Source: Sambucus nigra (taxonomy: Eukaryota; Streptophyta; Magnoliopsida; Dipsacales; Adoxaceae). Taken from it: 64,000 nucleotides of DNA. The translations under genes and the position numbers were made by a program. Numbering within the stretch: the first letter of the stretch is position 1; every line of letters begins with the position of its first letter. The DNA lies in assembly GCA_949130495.1 (NCBI GenBank), contig OX422207.1:708818456-708882455 (forward strand), given 5' to 3'. Below are positions 12,120 to 24,344 of the stretch, piece after piece. The notes under the pieces are model-generated. The model had not been told where the DNA came from. It saw only the letters and a program-made list of their open reading frames with translations, and did not search any database.

Positions 12120-13195
12120 CCTCCTGGCAGACTCATATTTCCCCTTTTTAAATTAGTTGAATTCAATTTAATGAGAAATAATTCTTGGGCACCCTTATAA
12201 AAATGTTTTGGGAGATAAAGAAGACTAGTAGGACATGTGAATAAATTTTAGGACCTTTAATGTAAGACAAGAGTTGTATTTTTGGGATATTCACATATAA
12301 GGGACGATGAAATTATGTATTAAGGGGAGAGATGCATAAGATGGTTACGTTGGAAATTAGATGAGCACCTACTGAATTTTACACTTGAGAGGATAGAGTC
12401 CATGAGTATTACGTAGTAAGTTGGAAAAATCCCTCGAATTAAAGTTAGAAACGAACCGTTATACGTGATAACTAATAATGGAAAAATCAGAATAAATGTT
12501 GAGATTATGGGTTATGAGATGAACCTAAATTAATATGATAAAAGTAGTATATTTGTATGACTGTGTGTATGCATATATTATATACATGTAAAAATCGTGC
12601 CCGCGCTACATGCTATCCCTGAGGTTACCGCTCTGGGACAGTCTTATCTCGATGGGACCTTTATGGGGGATATTGACTTATACCCTAGAAGATAGATATC
12701 CTTGGTACAGGCTATCGAGTCGATAGTTCAGACGGTCCTAAGAGACGTGGGGGCATTTGTTATCCTCTTAGAGACTTGGAATCTATGCTTCACCTCAATA
12801 TTATTTGTGTATGTGTTAATACAGTTCGAGAGTGATTCCGAACTTGTATTTCCCTTAGTATGAGAGATACGGGGATTGGATAGCAGAGTATGCACGCACC
12901 ATAATTTTTATGTGGGGTGCTATTAGAATATATATATTATACGAGTATTTAATATATATATGAAATTCTGAAATTGGGGAAACTGCCTACTGTGTTATGG
13001 TAAGTAAGACATGTATAATGACTCAAATTGGAAATACTTGTTTTGGAAAAGTATAATGGAACACTGGGAAACTTTATTAGTAAATAAGGTTTAAATGAGA
13101 ACTTTGTGATCAAATGAAGTTATTTTCTTGAACAATTATATTCTTCGGTTTTGAATCTTACGAGTAACCTAAGATAAGTTAAACCATTGGGGAGA

Positions 13196-13258
13196 TTAGT
13201 GCGATAGGTGTGCACATTAGAAGAGAGGTGAGAAATTCTCAAGAGAGTGCCGCACTAA
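13196..13258 (+). promoter_or_regulatory. Conserved inverted-repeat block in LTR
   Basis: ttagtgcg (13196-13203) and cgcactaa (13251-13258) are perfect 8-base complements enclosing aggtgtgcac and gagaggtgag. Related blocks appear in the E and F LTRs at the same relative place, about 120 bases or more before the acceptor-like site. The role is unknown; an RNA hairpin in the leader is possible. Confidence 0.55.
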
Positions 13259-13917
13259 TATGTTGTTGCATTGGCCTGTAAACATTTTAAATACTTGCTA
13301 AAAAAAATTTAAATCATCTACACTATCGGTCTCTGACCCATTTCTATTTCTCTCTCTTTTGTATATATATGTATATATTACAGGTGCCCAGCCATAGGGG
13401 CATCTTGCATAGGATCCTTTGGAAGGAACGTTCTGCAGCTTAGGTGGGAGTTGCAGGCCTCTTTCTTAGACGACTTCATTTATTTGACTCCACTCCTAGA
13501 ATATTCATTTAGTGGGGCATGTGTCGCCCTTTCCATTATTCCGTTGTTTATTTGGACATTGTGATTCAGATATTTCTAGTATTGTCACTTTGGGATTTAT
13601 TATTGTCTACATGTTTTACTTTAAGTTTTAATGTTGGGATTTAGTTGTTGAATGTTTAAATTATTTGGATTATATGTTTTAGGATTATTGTGGTGTGATT
13701 CTTTAAATACCGAATTGTTGTAAATAAACAAAATTAAATTTGGAAAGTAATGTAAAAAAAAATGGTTTTGACACTTCTCTTAATTAATTAGGGTGTTTAA
13801 ATTGGAATAATTATTTTTTTTTCAACAGTGATGCTAAGAATGAACCAACTGTTCACCTTGATTTTAATTTAATAAAGGAGTGATCGCCCGATATTTAATT
13901 AGGCGGGGTGTCACAGG

Positions 13918-13929
13918 TGGTATCAGAGC
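13918..13929 (+). promoter_or_regulatory. Primer-binding site of element C
   Basis: tggtatcagagc starts two bases after the LTR end, complementary to the 3' end of initiator Met-tRNA. Confidence 0.92.
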
Positions 13930-14098
13930 ATCAGGTTCTAGTGTCCTTAGTATTTGTACGGCTTATTTCGCTTTCAGCTTAACATTTTTGCTATAGAGCC
14001 CTATTTTAGGATGGTTGTATTCCTGCTTTTACGTTTACATCTTAAGCTATTTGAGATTTGATAATAACTCTAGACTAATGAATTTCTTCACGTTTCAG

Positions 14099-15206
14099 AT
14101 GCCTGTGAGACGTGCACCGAAGGATAGGCGTGCCCCAGCCAAGCAGCCAGCAGCTCCGGCACAGGGTACAATGAATGCTAATGAAGTAGCTGCTATTGTT
14201 GCCTAGGCGGTGAATGACGCGCTAGCGATGGTAAAACAAGATCCACCCCAGATTCAGGCAGTGGCGCCAGTACATGCACAACTTCCATCTGCATGGGAGC
14301 GGGTTAGGTATGCCTTTCAGAAGGCGCATCCCCCTGAGTTCTCTGGTAGTTCAGATATCATCATCGTCAGCCAATGGAAGAACAATATCCAGCGGCATCT
14401 TCGTATGTATGAGTGCACAGACGTACACCTTTAAACTGGTGGGGGCCGCTTTACAGTGGTGCGAGTCCACCACCACCATAGAGGAGAGGGACACGATCCT
14501 GATTCAGTCATTTTGGGAGCGGTTTGACCGTAAGTACTTTCCACCCGCCGTGCAGACTGAGATGAGGCAGAAACTATTGAACTTGAAACATGAGAATTCT
14601 ACCGTTGCAGAGTATGAGGAGGAGTTCACGAGACTTCTCACCATAGTGCCAGATGAGGCACCCACTGAGGGTAAGAAAATAATGCTGTTTGTGGACGGGT
14701 TAGCTTGGAGGATCCGTCCACACCTTATAGGGAATTTGTCTCTGAGTACTTTCACTGATGTACTCAATGCTGCATTACTAAATTGCCAGGATCACCGCTT
14801 CCATCTGCAGGGAAGCAAGAGAGCAGGAGAGTCCCACCAGCAGGGCAGGACCGGGGGTAGTAGTGCTAGTGGAGCGCCGACATCTCAAGGATAGACTCTT
14901 CAGCACGAGCAGAGTTCCCATCAGGGGGACCCTGCTAAGCGATTCCGTTCAGGTGATTCCAGACAGGGATTTGGGGGTTATAGGCAGGGCCAGCAGGGCC
15001 AACACCGACAGCAACAGGGTCAGCAGCAGGGCCAACAACGTTTTCACCAGGGCCAACAGGTCCAGTGGCGGGGTGGTAACGGCCAGCAGGGCCATGGTCA
15101 GCAGGGTCAGAGGGGAGGAAATTTCAAGGGCCGATGTTTTGGGTGCGGCAAGCATGGCCATAGGCGCCAGGATTGTCCAGAGGGGGAGAGGGCCCCACAG
15201 TAGTAG
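14099..15206 (+). pseudogene. Element C gag, degenerate
   Basis: The start ATG at 14099 lies directly after an acceptor-like tttcag. The protein begins MPVRRAPKD. The retrotransposon gag domain follows (about 14290-14770: WERFDRKYFP, LNLKHENSTVAEYEEEFTRL), then a glutamine/glycine-rich stretch made by repeats of cagcagggc (14960-15120), then a zinc knuckle CFGCGKHGHRRQDC (C-X2-C-X4-H-X4-C, 15135-15176) that would bind the RNA genome. Breaks: TAG at 14204, a frame change near 14432, TAG at 14892 and a TAG pair at 15201-15206. The protein would form virus-like particles in an intact relative; here no full-length product is possible. Confidence 0.88.
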
Positions 15207-15716
15207 GGTGCCCGCAATGAGTCATAGAGGCCACTTTTTCCAGCCACCCTCCGAGCCCCAGCTCAAGTACCAGCCCTACCAGCAGTTCCAGCAGCTCCAG
15301 TGCAGTAGGGGCACTTACAGTATGGACGTGTCTATAACGTCCACCAGGCAACAGCTCCACAGGCACCACCCGCGATTGAGGGTATGTTTCCTATCCATGG
15401 TACTATAGGTAGAGTTTTATTTGATACTGGGGCGACGCACTGTTTTATAGCTACGCATTTTGCGAAGGCCTTAGGGTTGTTAGCCACAGCAGAGAGCACT
15501 GTGACGTGTGTAGACTCACCACTGGGGAGTGGGTCTCTTATTTTCTTTATTCGTCGGGGAGTGGGGATAGAGATTGGTAGCTTGGTATTACCTACAGATA
15601 TGTTAGTCTTAGATATTCATGAGCATGACGTTATTATCGGTATGGATTGGCTCGCTGCTTACAGAGCCATGATTGATTATTTCGGTGGGAGTATTGTCTT
15701 TGCCATTCCGGGGTAA
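15207..15716 (+). pseudogene. Element C protease
   Basis: After a linker with TAG codons at 15225 and 15306, the frame used by gag's zinc knuckle stays open. It contains the aspartic protease active site FDTGAT near 15419-15436, and the downstream VIIGMDWL hydrophobic motif near 15630-15655 that ends retroviral-type protease folds. The catalytic Asp is intact. A TAA at 15714 separates it from the RT in the same frame, so the normal element would read gag-pol as one long ORF. In active relatives it cleaves the gag-pol polyprotein. Confidence 0.88.
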
Positions 15717-16768
15717 GATATGTTTGTAGTGGCGATGCCTCGCCCAGAGGGAGGCTCGACCGCTCATTTGTATTACATAGAGGAGGATACCTCTAAGGAG
15801 GTTGTGATTCCCATAGACTCGATCCTAGTTGTTTGTGAGTATTCTGATGTATTTCAGGAGATACCAGGCCTACCCCCCAGTCGAGAGATAGACTTTTTCA
15901 TAGATTTATTACCGAACACTAGACCGATGGCACGCGCTCCATACCGTATGGCTCCGACAGAGATGCAAGAGTTACGAGATCAGATAGAGCAGCTGTTAGG
16001 TCAAGGCTTCAATCGTAGGAGTACTTTACCTTGGGGCGCTCCAGTTCTGTTTGTGAAAAAGAGAGATGGTTCACTGAGGTTATGTGTGGACTACCAGGAG
16101 TTGAACAAGGTCACGATACGGAATAAGTATCCGTTTCCTCAAATCGATGATCTGTTCGACCAGCTGAGGGGAGAAACTTTATTTTGGAAGATAGATCTGA
16201 GGTCGGGGTACCATCAGTTACGTATTAGGGAGCAGGATGTTTCAAAGACTGCCTTCTTGACGAGATATGGGTCCTATGAGTTCAGGGTGATGTCATTTGT
16301 CCTCACAAATGCTCCAGCCGTGTTCATGGACTTAATGAATCGTGTGTTTAGAGAGTTCTTGGATCAGTTTTCATCGTCTTCATAGATGAAATTTTAATAT
16401 ATTCACACTCCGAGGAGGAGCATGCCGAGAACTTGAGACAGGTTCTTCAGACTCTACGAGAGCATCAGTTGTATGCTAAGTACGAGAAGTGCGGATTCTA
16501 GTTCCGAGAAGTACAGTTCTTGGGTCATGTTGTTTCTGAACAGGGGATAACATTTGACCCGAGTAAAGTGTCAGCGGTGAGGGAGTGGGGACAACCCACG
16601 ACATCGACGGAGGTGCGTGGTTTCTTGGGTTTAGTCGAATACTACAGGAGATTCATTTGGGGATTCTCCAAAATAGCGGGTCCATTGACGAACCTGACTC
16701 GCAAAGGGGTACCATATGTTTGGGATGATACTTGTCAATTGGCTTTCGACGAGCTGAAAGACAGCTTA
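15717..16768 (+). pseudogene. Element C reverse transcriptase
   Basis: The region before RT reads [19 protein letters not shown] motifs follow in order: [65 protein letters not shown]. The catalytic box reads FIDE (16383 region); its second metal-binding Asp is replaced by Glu, which should damage or abolish activity. A frameshift lies at about 16371, just before this box, and a TAG at 16499. The connection domain continues with [18 protein letters not shown] and [13 protein letters not shown]. The sequence is clearly Ty3/gypsy-type. Confidence 0.92.
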
Positions 16769-17337
16769 CTTCAGCACCAGTCCTTGCCTTACCGAAGTCG
16801 GGTGTGGAGTACCTGGTTTACACCAATGCCTCTTTACGAGGACTTGGGGGAGTACTTTAGCAGGAGGAGAAGGCTATAGCTTTTGCCTCCCGTAAGATTA
16901 ATTCACATGAGAAGAATTATCCCACCCACGACCTGGAGTTAGCAGCTATCATTTTTGCATTGAGGATATGGAGGCACTATTTATTGGGGGAGAAATTCCG
17001 TTTGTTCACAGACCATAAGTCACTGCAGTACCTGTTCACTCAGCGAGAGCTGAATATGCATCAGCGCAGATGGTTAGAGTTTGTGAAGGACTATCAGTTC
17101 GATATACAGTACCATCCAGGGAAGGCCAACGTAGTTGCTGATCCGTTGAGCCGTAGACCGGTAGACGAGGTAGCGAACGTCTGGAAAGTAAAGTGGAAGG
17201 AGTTAGGACACCAGGACACAATAGCCCATTCCTTCATATCTGTTATGACAGTGACACCCGACATTGTTCCGAGGGTGATACAGGCACAGATCGCAGACCC
17301 GTTTTGCCAGGAGCAGATTGTACGACTCTTTAGCTGA
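16769..17337 (+). pseudogene. Element C RNase H
   Basis: After a frame change near 16770 the RNase H domain reads [15 protein letters not shown] (16858), then [23 protein letters not shown] text, [20 protein letters not shown] and [17 protein letters not shown]. The first catalytic Asp (normally in the position of the N of TNASL) is Asn. The frame ends at TGA 17335; integrase continues in another frame. Confidence 0.88.
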
Positions 17338-18463
17338 GGGTGCTGAGTCCTATTCTATTAGTTCTGATGGGGGTTTGAGGTTTAATGGGAGATTGGTGGT
17401 TCCAGAAGGAGCATAATTACGTCATGCAGTGATGAACCAGTCTCACGGGTCCCGATTTGCGATACATCCTGGAGGACATAAGATGTATCAGGATATGAGG
17501 CGGCAATACTGGTGGAGTGGGATGAAGAAGGACATCGCTGAGTTCGTGTCCAAGTGTTCTACCTGCTAGCTAGTAAAGGTGGACCATCAGAAACCGTCAG
17601 GGTTACTTCAGCCATTGGAAGTACCCGCGTGGAAGTGGGACAGTATTTCTATGGATTTTATAGGGTTGCCTACATCACAGCGGGGCCACGACTCTATCTG
17701 GGTGATTGTAGACCGTTTGACCAAGGTAGCTCATTTTCTGTCGGTGCGGAAAGACTATACCACGGGTCAGTATGCTCAGTTGTTCATTGCTGAGATTGTC
17801 AAATTACATGGGGTGCCCCTGAATATTGTGTCAGATAGAGACAAGATTTTCGTGTCGCATTTTTGGGAAAGCTTTCAGGAGGCTATGGGTACTGAGTTGA
17901 GGTTGAGTTCAGCTTATCACCCACAGACAGATGGGCAGACATAGCGTACTAATCAGATGTTGGAGGATATGCTACGCATGTGTGTTCTTGATTTTGGAGG
18001 AGGTTGGGAGCCACACCTTCCACTGGTAGAGTTTGCTTATAATAACTCTTATCAGTTCATGATTGGCATGGCCCCATTTGAGACTTTGTATGGAAGGCCT
18101 TGTCGTTCCCCAACTTATTGGCTCGAGGTGGGGGATAACAAGTTTCTAGGACCAGAGGTGATTCAGGAAACCTCTGCGAGGATTGAGATGATCAGGAGTC
18201 GCATTCGAGTAGCCCAGGACAGGCAGAAGAGCTACGCCGATGCGAAACAGTTCTTCCGGGAGTTTAATGTGGGGGACCAGGTGCTACTACATGTATCTCC
18301 TATGAAAGGAGTAATGAGTTTCGAGAAGAAAGGGAAATTGGCCCCGAGGTACGTGGGAGCACTTCCCATTATCGAGAGGATTGGGCCGGTAGCGTACAGA
18401 TTGGGACTGCCAGAGCATTTACATCGCATTCACGATGTATTTCACATCTCGTCGTTGAGATGA
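17338..18463 (+). pseudogene. Element C integrase
   Basis: The N-terminal zinc-binding part reads SHGSRFAIHPGGHKMYQDMR, then KCSTC (17549-17566), interrupted by TAA 17414 and TAG 17567. The catalytic core has its first Asp in SMDFIGLP and second Asp in IVSDRD. The expected third residue (Glu after YHPQTDGQT) is a TAG stop at 17942-17944, so the D,D-35-E triad is broken at its last member. The region then continues to the GPVAYRLGLPEHLHRIHDVF-type GPY/F segment. TGA at 18461 closes the frame. The enzyme would join the DNA copy to host chromosomes in an intact relative. Confidence 0.92.
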
Positions 18464-18739
18464 TATCTTCGGTATGATATGGACCATACCCACATTGCGA
18501 TAGATGAGATAGACTTATAGCCTGACAACTCTTACAAGGAGAGACCGGTGGCTATCCTAGACCATAGCGAGAGAAGATTGAGGTCGAAGGTAGTTCCACT
18601 TGTACGGGTCCAGTGGGAGCATCATAATGTGGAGGAGTCCACTTGGGAGCGCGAGGCCGATATGCACGAGAGATACCCAGATTTATTCTTACCAGGTACG
18701 CTTTATTTTTTTTCGAATTTCGAGATGAAATTCCGTTAA
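18464..18739 (+). pseudogene. Element C chromodomain-like C-terminus
   Basis: In the integrase frame beyond two stops (18461, 18518) the sequence reads VAILDHSERRLRSKVVPLVR, VQWEHHNVEESTWEREADM and HERYPDLF. This matches the C-terminal chromodomain-like module of Tekay-type chromoviruses, thought to direct integration toward marked chromatin. Element A keeps a similar but worn copy at about 54460-54580. Confidence 0.75.
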
Positions 18740-18740
18740 T

Positions 18741-18750
18741 AGGGGGGAAG
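18741..18750 (+). promoter_or_regulatory. Polypurine tract of element C
   Basis: aggggggaag directly before the 3' LTR start tgtaatacccc at 18753. Confidence 0.9.
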
Positions 18751-18752
18751 TG

Positions 18753-21235
18753 TGTAATACCCCGTATTTTTAGGCTATATTAATTTGGGGATTTATTAAA
18801 TTTAATGTGAATTAATTATTTAATATAAATCCGAAAATTAATTATGTTATAACTATTAACGTGATGAGAGTTAGTAATTATGGAAAATTTGTTAAATATT
18901 ACTAATGAGCAAAGTAATATATAATATTGGTTATATTAAATGTCACGAGTGAATAAAATGACAATTTTGGAAATTTGAGTCGGGACGCACCCGTGTCGCG
19001 TCGGGACTAAATATTGATGAGTAAAAGTGAATATATTATAAGTCGCTCGTATGGTCATTTTGAGTGCGCCAAAGTGTCCGGAAGGGTCGAGATAGTCAGA
19101 AAAGTGTACTCGGGGGTTTAATTTGGGTCTCGGGGCCTTTTTAGGCTTAATTAGTACCCCGGGAGGGCATTTTGGACATTTTACATTTTTGGGTAATTAA
19201 ACCCACGAAAATTCAAGGGATATATCAGATGTCTAAGGTTGTCTTATAGGGTTAAAACAACCAAAGACAAGTGATGGCCATAGGAGAGGGAAGGAGAGGC
19301 TTTTCCAAGCAATCCAAGGCCAACGATTCACCCGGTTGCACCGCCACCACCACCAACGCGTAGATCGCGCGACGGGGAACGCAACCACACCAAATTCGTC
19401 ATCAAACTAGAACGTCAAAAATCCCAGGCAAGTGTTTATCTTGCTTATTTTTGTTAATGCATCACTCATGTTAGTCTAGTGATGATTAGGATGAGTTTTA
19501 TGGAAGAAAACCCAAATTTGAGATAGGAAATTGCATGTAGTAATGATTTGAATGTTAATCTGGAAACCCCTTAACATGTAGAGGATTAAACCACAAAATT
19601 TCGATGTTTTAAAAGAAGAAAATTATGGAAAAAGACTGATTAGAACCATGTTAAAGAGAATTCTAGGGTTCTTGAGATTTACATGAATTTTGGCCTACTA
19701 ATCCATGATTATTAATGGAAATTTGCATTCTTTACGTAAAAGATGTATGGAATGGATTTATACTATTAGTAGTACAAATTTCTGGACGATTGGGAATGAA
19801 AAGTTTGGATTTGGATGGAGTTATATGAGAAAACCTGTAAGTGGTAACTGCAGAATTCGCCATACCTACTTGATCGATCGATCGAGCCAAGAGCTTCGAT
19901 CGATCGAGCCCCAGACCTCGATCGATCGACCCCTCCTCGAAGACTCATATTTCCCCTTTTTATATTAGTTGAATTCAATTTAATGAGAAATAATTCTTGG
20001 ACACCCTTATAAAAATGTTTTGGGAGATAAAGAAGACGAGTAGGACATGTGAATAAATTTTGGAACCTTTAATGTAAGACAAGAGTTGTATTTTTGAGAT
20101 ATTTACATATAAGGGACGATGAAATTATGTATTAAATGAAGAGACGCATAAGATGGTTACGTTGGAAATTAGATGAGTACCTACTGAATTTTACACTTGA
20201 GAGGATAGATTCAATGAGTATTACGTAGTAAGTTGGAAAAATCCCTCGAATTAAAGTTAGAAACAAACCGTTGTACGTGATAACTAATAATGGGAAAATC
20301 AGAATAAATGTTGCGATTATGGCTTATGAGATGAACCTAAATTAATATGATAAAAGTAGTATATTTGTATGACTGTGTGTATGCATATATTATTTACATG
20401 TGAAAATCGTGCCCACGCTACTTGCTATCCCTGAGGTTACCGCGCTGGGACAGTCTTATCTCGATGGGACCTTTATGGGGGATATTGACTTGTACCCTAG
20501 AAGATAGATATCCTTTGTACAGGCTATCGAATCGATAGTTCATACGGTCCTAAGAAATGTGGGTGCATGTGCTATCCTCTTAGAGACTTGGAATCTATGC
20601 TTCGCCTCAATATTATTTGTGTATGTGTTAATACAGTTCGAGAGTGATTCTGAACTTGTATTTACCTTAGTATGAGAGATACGGGGATTGGATAGCAGAG
20701 TATGCACGCACCATAATTTTTATGTGGGGTGATGTTAGAATATATATATATTATACGAGTATTTAATATATATATGAAATTCTGAAATTTGGGAAACTGC
20801 CTACTGTGTTATGGTAAGTAAGACATGTATAATGACTCAAATTGGAAATACTTGTTTTGGAAAAGTATAATGGAACACTGGGAAACGTTATTAGTAAATA
20901 AGGTTTAACTGAGAACTTTGTGATCAAATGAAGTTATTTTCTTAAACAATTATATTATTCAGTTTTGAATCTTACGAGTAACCTAAGATAAGTTAAACCA
21001 TTGGGGAGGTTAGTGCGATAGGCGTGCACATTCGAAGAGAGGTGAGAAATTCTCAAGAAAGTGCCGCACTAATATGTTGTTGCATTGACTTGTAAACATT
21101 TTAAATACTTGCTAAATAAATTTTAAATCATCTACACTATCGGGCTCTAACACGTTTCTATTTCTCTTTCTCTTTTGTATATATATGTATATATTACAGG
21201 TGCCCAGCCACAGGGGCGTCTTGCATAGGATCCTT
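18753..21235 (+). repeat. Element C 3' LTR, first part
   Basis: It aligns with 10926-13425 of the 5' LTR with about 6 differences in the first 140 bases. It carries the same donor-like site (19428), palindrome cluster (19871-19930), ctatcgaatcgatag (20524-20538), inverted-repeat block (21010-21072) and acceptor-like site (21199). It is interrupted at 21236 by the CACTA element. Confidence 0.95.
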
Positions 21236-21275
21236 CACTACAAGAAAATTGATTTTTTCCGGCACTTTTTTCTCA
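21236..21275 (+). repeat. Left terminal inverted repeat of the CACTA element
   Basis: cactacaagaaaattgattt, then ttttccggcac. It pairs with 45869-45908 with few mismatches over about 28 bases. Confidence 0.92.
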
Positions 21276-23910
21276 GTATTTTTTATAAATGCTGAGAATT
21301 TTCTTTTTCCCGGTATTTATTTATAAGTATTTAAAATTCACATCATCTATGTTGACGTGCCGCATAAATAGAGCGTTTTTTAATTAATGCTTAAGTAAAT
21401 GATGTATTTTAAGGCATTTAGTAACTAATGCCATTTAAATTAAGGGGGAAAGTGGCGTAACCTCTTTATTTTTGGCGGAAGCCCTTTAAAAAAAAATGGC
21501 GGGTCTTCATTTTTGGCAACACGCTTCCTTATCTCAAGCTACCTCTCCTCTATCATCTCCTCAATTCCATCTTTCCCAAGAATGTTATACACGTTTTTTT
21601 TATCTCCCTAAATTTCAAAATGTAACCCCCTCCTCACTCCCCTCTCTCTCCCTAAATTTACAAGTTTTTTACCTAACCCCATCATCCCTAGTTGGCATAC
21701 TCAGACTGTGTTGATACCAAGTAATTTGTTGTTGTCTAATCTTTCTTTTGTTATAATGTGTGTTTGTGTGAGATAACGATTGCTTTTCCATTCTTTAATT
21801 GATATGTACCATTCTTTTTCTTCTTGTAGTTGTTGTTGCTATTGTTAAAGTAAGAGTTTCTAAGAATGTAGTTTTAGATATTTGACCTATATCATGTTTA
21901 TCAGTGTGTTTTGGTTTCACTTGTTCATTGTTGATTTAAATTTGAAAAAAACATATATACCATTGTTTAATTGATATGTGTGTGAGCGAGAGATTTTTTT
22001 GTTAGTATTCTGCTGAATTTTTTTATTTAGTTTCTAAAGAATTGTAATTAGGTAGTTTCAAATCAATATATATATCTTGTATGCTTAGATATAATCTCCT
22101 GATAAATAATTATTATTGTTTGTGTGTTTATTTGTGTTTGAACCTTTAGCCCTAGCCTCGCCGCTTTGGCCCTAGCCTCGCCGCCCTAGTCACCAACCAT
22201 TGCCATCGCTCTAGGTATATCATATATTACTTTATATGTTTTTTATTACTCGAGTTACATATAGATCCGTTTTGGGTGCAATTTGTGATTATTTTTGTTG
22301 ATTTGTAGTGGTGATAGGAGGTTGAGGGTGAGCCAATTGAAAACCCGGATTGTCAATTGGTTGTTGTAGTATAGTTTTAAGATTAATTTATGAAAATAGT
22401 TGTATACTTGATTGTGTGAATTTTAATTAGAATTATTGATATGTTTGTTTGTGTTAATTAATTCATGTCCTTTGCATGTATTTCATACCATTAATTTGAT
22501 ATACTATTCGATTATAATTTTAATTTGTAATATATGTGATGGACCCAAATTAATTCAAACATGCATCATATCGTTGAAAAAATTCAACGGTTTATGATAA
22601 CATTTCGCCTCATATATCTCATCATCCTCTCTCATTTAATAGTCTTGGTCCAACATATTGTCGAAAAACAAAAGTGTATGTTTAACGTTGCACCATTGAC
22701 AAAATATGAAGATTATCATTGTCATCCTTTACTACCATTTTCAAGAATTTCGGACTCACTGTAGTGAGGAAGAAATTTCACTCTTTTAAAAATGTTATCA
22801 AGTTCTTTATTATTCTTTTTTCCCCTTTTAGAAAGATTATAACATCATCTACAAACTAAGGTGTGAAATAAGCACACTACCAATAGGAGTTGAATATGGT
22901 TTCGCATTGTTCTACATAATAAGGAAACATTGAAGTAACCAAACAATGAAGGAATTATTAAATTGTATCGTCATTTTTCTATGTTTTGATTGATTTGGAG
23001 ATCACAGACAGCATGCCAACTCAAGTCTTAGTTAAACATAAAGGCATGAGTTTTAGCCGTAACCCATAATAGGGTCTCAAGAAATCATCTTTAGTTTGTT
23101 GGATTTCAATATGTACTCGAAATTTGGTTCTAGGGATAGTAATCTATTTGACACTGCTTGCTTTAATTCTTTCTCCTCGTATGTTTGATTTGTATGTATG
23201 TATGTGTTATTTGTATGTATAATATTTGTTCAAATAAAGGTTTAAAATTTCAGATATGTATGCATATATACTTATTGCCAAATTGTTTTCTCAAATTAGT
23301 GTAACAATATAATAGTTAGGGTTGTAATCAAATTTGTTCAAACTTGATTCTTATTGTAGTAGTGTATTCTTGAAATCGATTATAGTTAATCTCATTCATT
23401 CAAAATCACGTGCTCATGATATTTTGTGAGTCCATTGAGTATCGGACCATTTTGTGCTATATATAAAAATCTCAACTTGTTGTGTGTAAACCCCTTGATT
23501 GTTTATTTGTTAGAATGGAATTTGTTCCTAGTTTTGTTGTGCTGAATCTTAATTAACTAATCTTGTGCTTTGTTATATGTGTTTTAATATTGGTTCTTAT
23601 GAAATATATAACAAAAAATATAGATTACGAACTAAAAACCGAGAACATCTAAAACTTTTGTCTAGTGAAAGTCATAGATAAATGACACATACTAATATTT
23701 TCGAAAATGAACAAAACCATGAAGTTAAACTAACAATATATATGAAATACATTATAGAATATTCAATTGTGTGTGTAGGCACGCATCTATCGTTTGGGCT
23801 ACTACATTTGTTTTAGTAATTCGATTCAGGTGTGAACCAAAATATGTATCGTCCTCCCCTTCCTCGTAGGAAATGTGGTAGTTTACTAATGGTTAAAATG
23901 GTTGAAAAAA
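21276..23910. other. CACTA left arm, no gene recognised
   Basis: AT-rich. Contains a short direct duplication of ccctagcctcgccgc (22151-22185) and the left subterminal repeats. Reading frames here are short and lack family features. Confidence 0.5.
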
Positions 23911-24235
23911 TCGGTTGACCAACGCCTCACATTGGTCAGCCAACATCTGATAAATAACTTGCGTCGTTCAATTGACATTTGATCCTAAACGTCGGTCAGC
24001 CGACCTTTGATAAACAAATCTAACATCGCTCAGCCGACATTTTATCCTAAACATCTATTCATCCTAAATGTCAATCAACCGACATCTGATAAAGAATCAC
24101 ACGTCGGTTAGGCGACATTTGATCCTAAACGTCGGTCAACTGACATTTGATCCTAAACGTTGATTGACCCACGCCTCGCGTCGGTCAGCCGATATATGAT
24201 AAATAATCTCGTGTCATTTAACCAACATTCAATGT
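23911..24235. repeat. gtcggtcagccgac repeat array (left)
   Basis: About ten decayed units, each an imperfect palindrome (gtcggtcagccgac type) followed by atttgatcctaaac or atttgataaagaatc. A shorter array of the same unit is at 27655-27785. Confidence 0.8.
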
Positions 24236-24344
24236 GTGTCTGTGTAATGATTTGGATATCAAAATTACTGTATAAGTAATTGAACACAGTTAATACATAC
24301 CCTGAACATAGTATGTAATTGTGTTCATACCAGTTTATAAATCA

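Larger units (their letters stand above)
10926..13915 (+). repeat. Element C 5' LTR
   Basis: 2990 bp, from tgcaatatcccg to ggggtgtcaca. Notable contents: possible TATA-like tatatca near 11391; a GC-type splice-donor look-alike ccag|gcaagtg at 11600; a gatcgatcgatcg cluster at 12042-12119; palindrome ctatcgagtcgatag at 12712-12726; an inverted-repeat block at 13196-13258; acceptor-like ttacag|gtgcccag at 13383. Confidence 0.95.

Noticed and set aside
14949..15369. Minus-strand frames rich in Leu and Ala opposite gag
   Set aside because: Antisense shadows of the Gln-rich repeats of element C gag.
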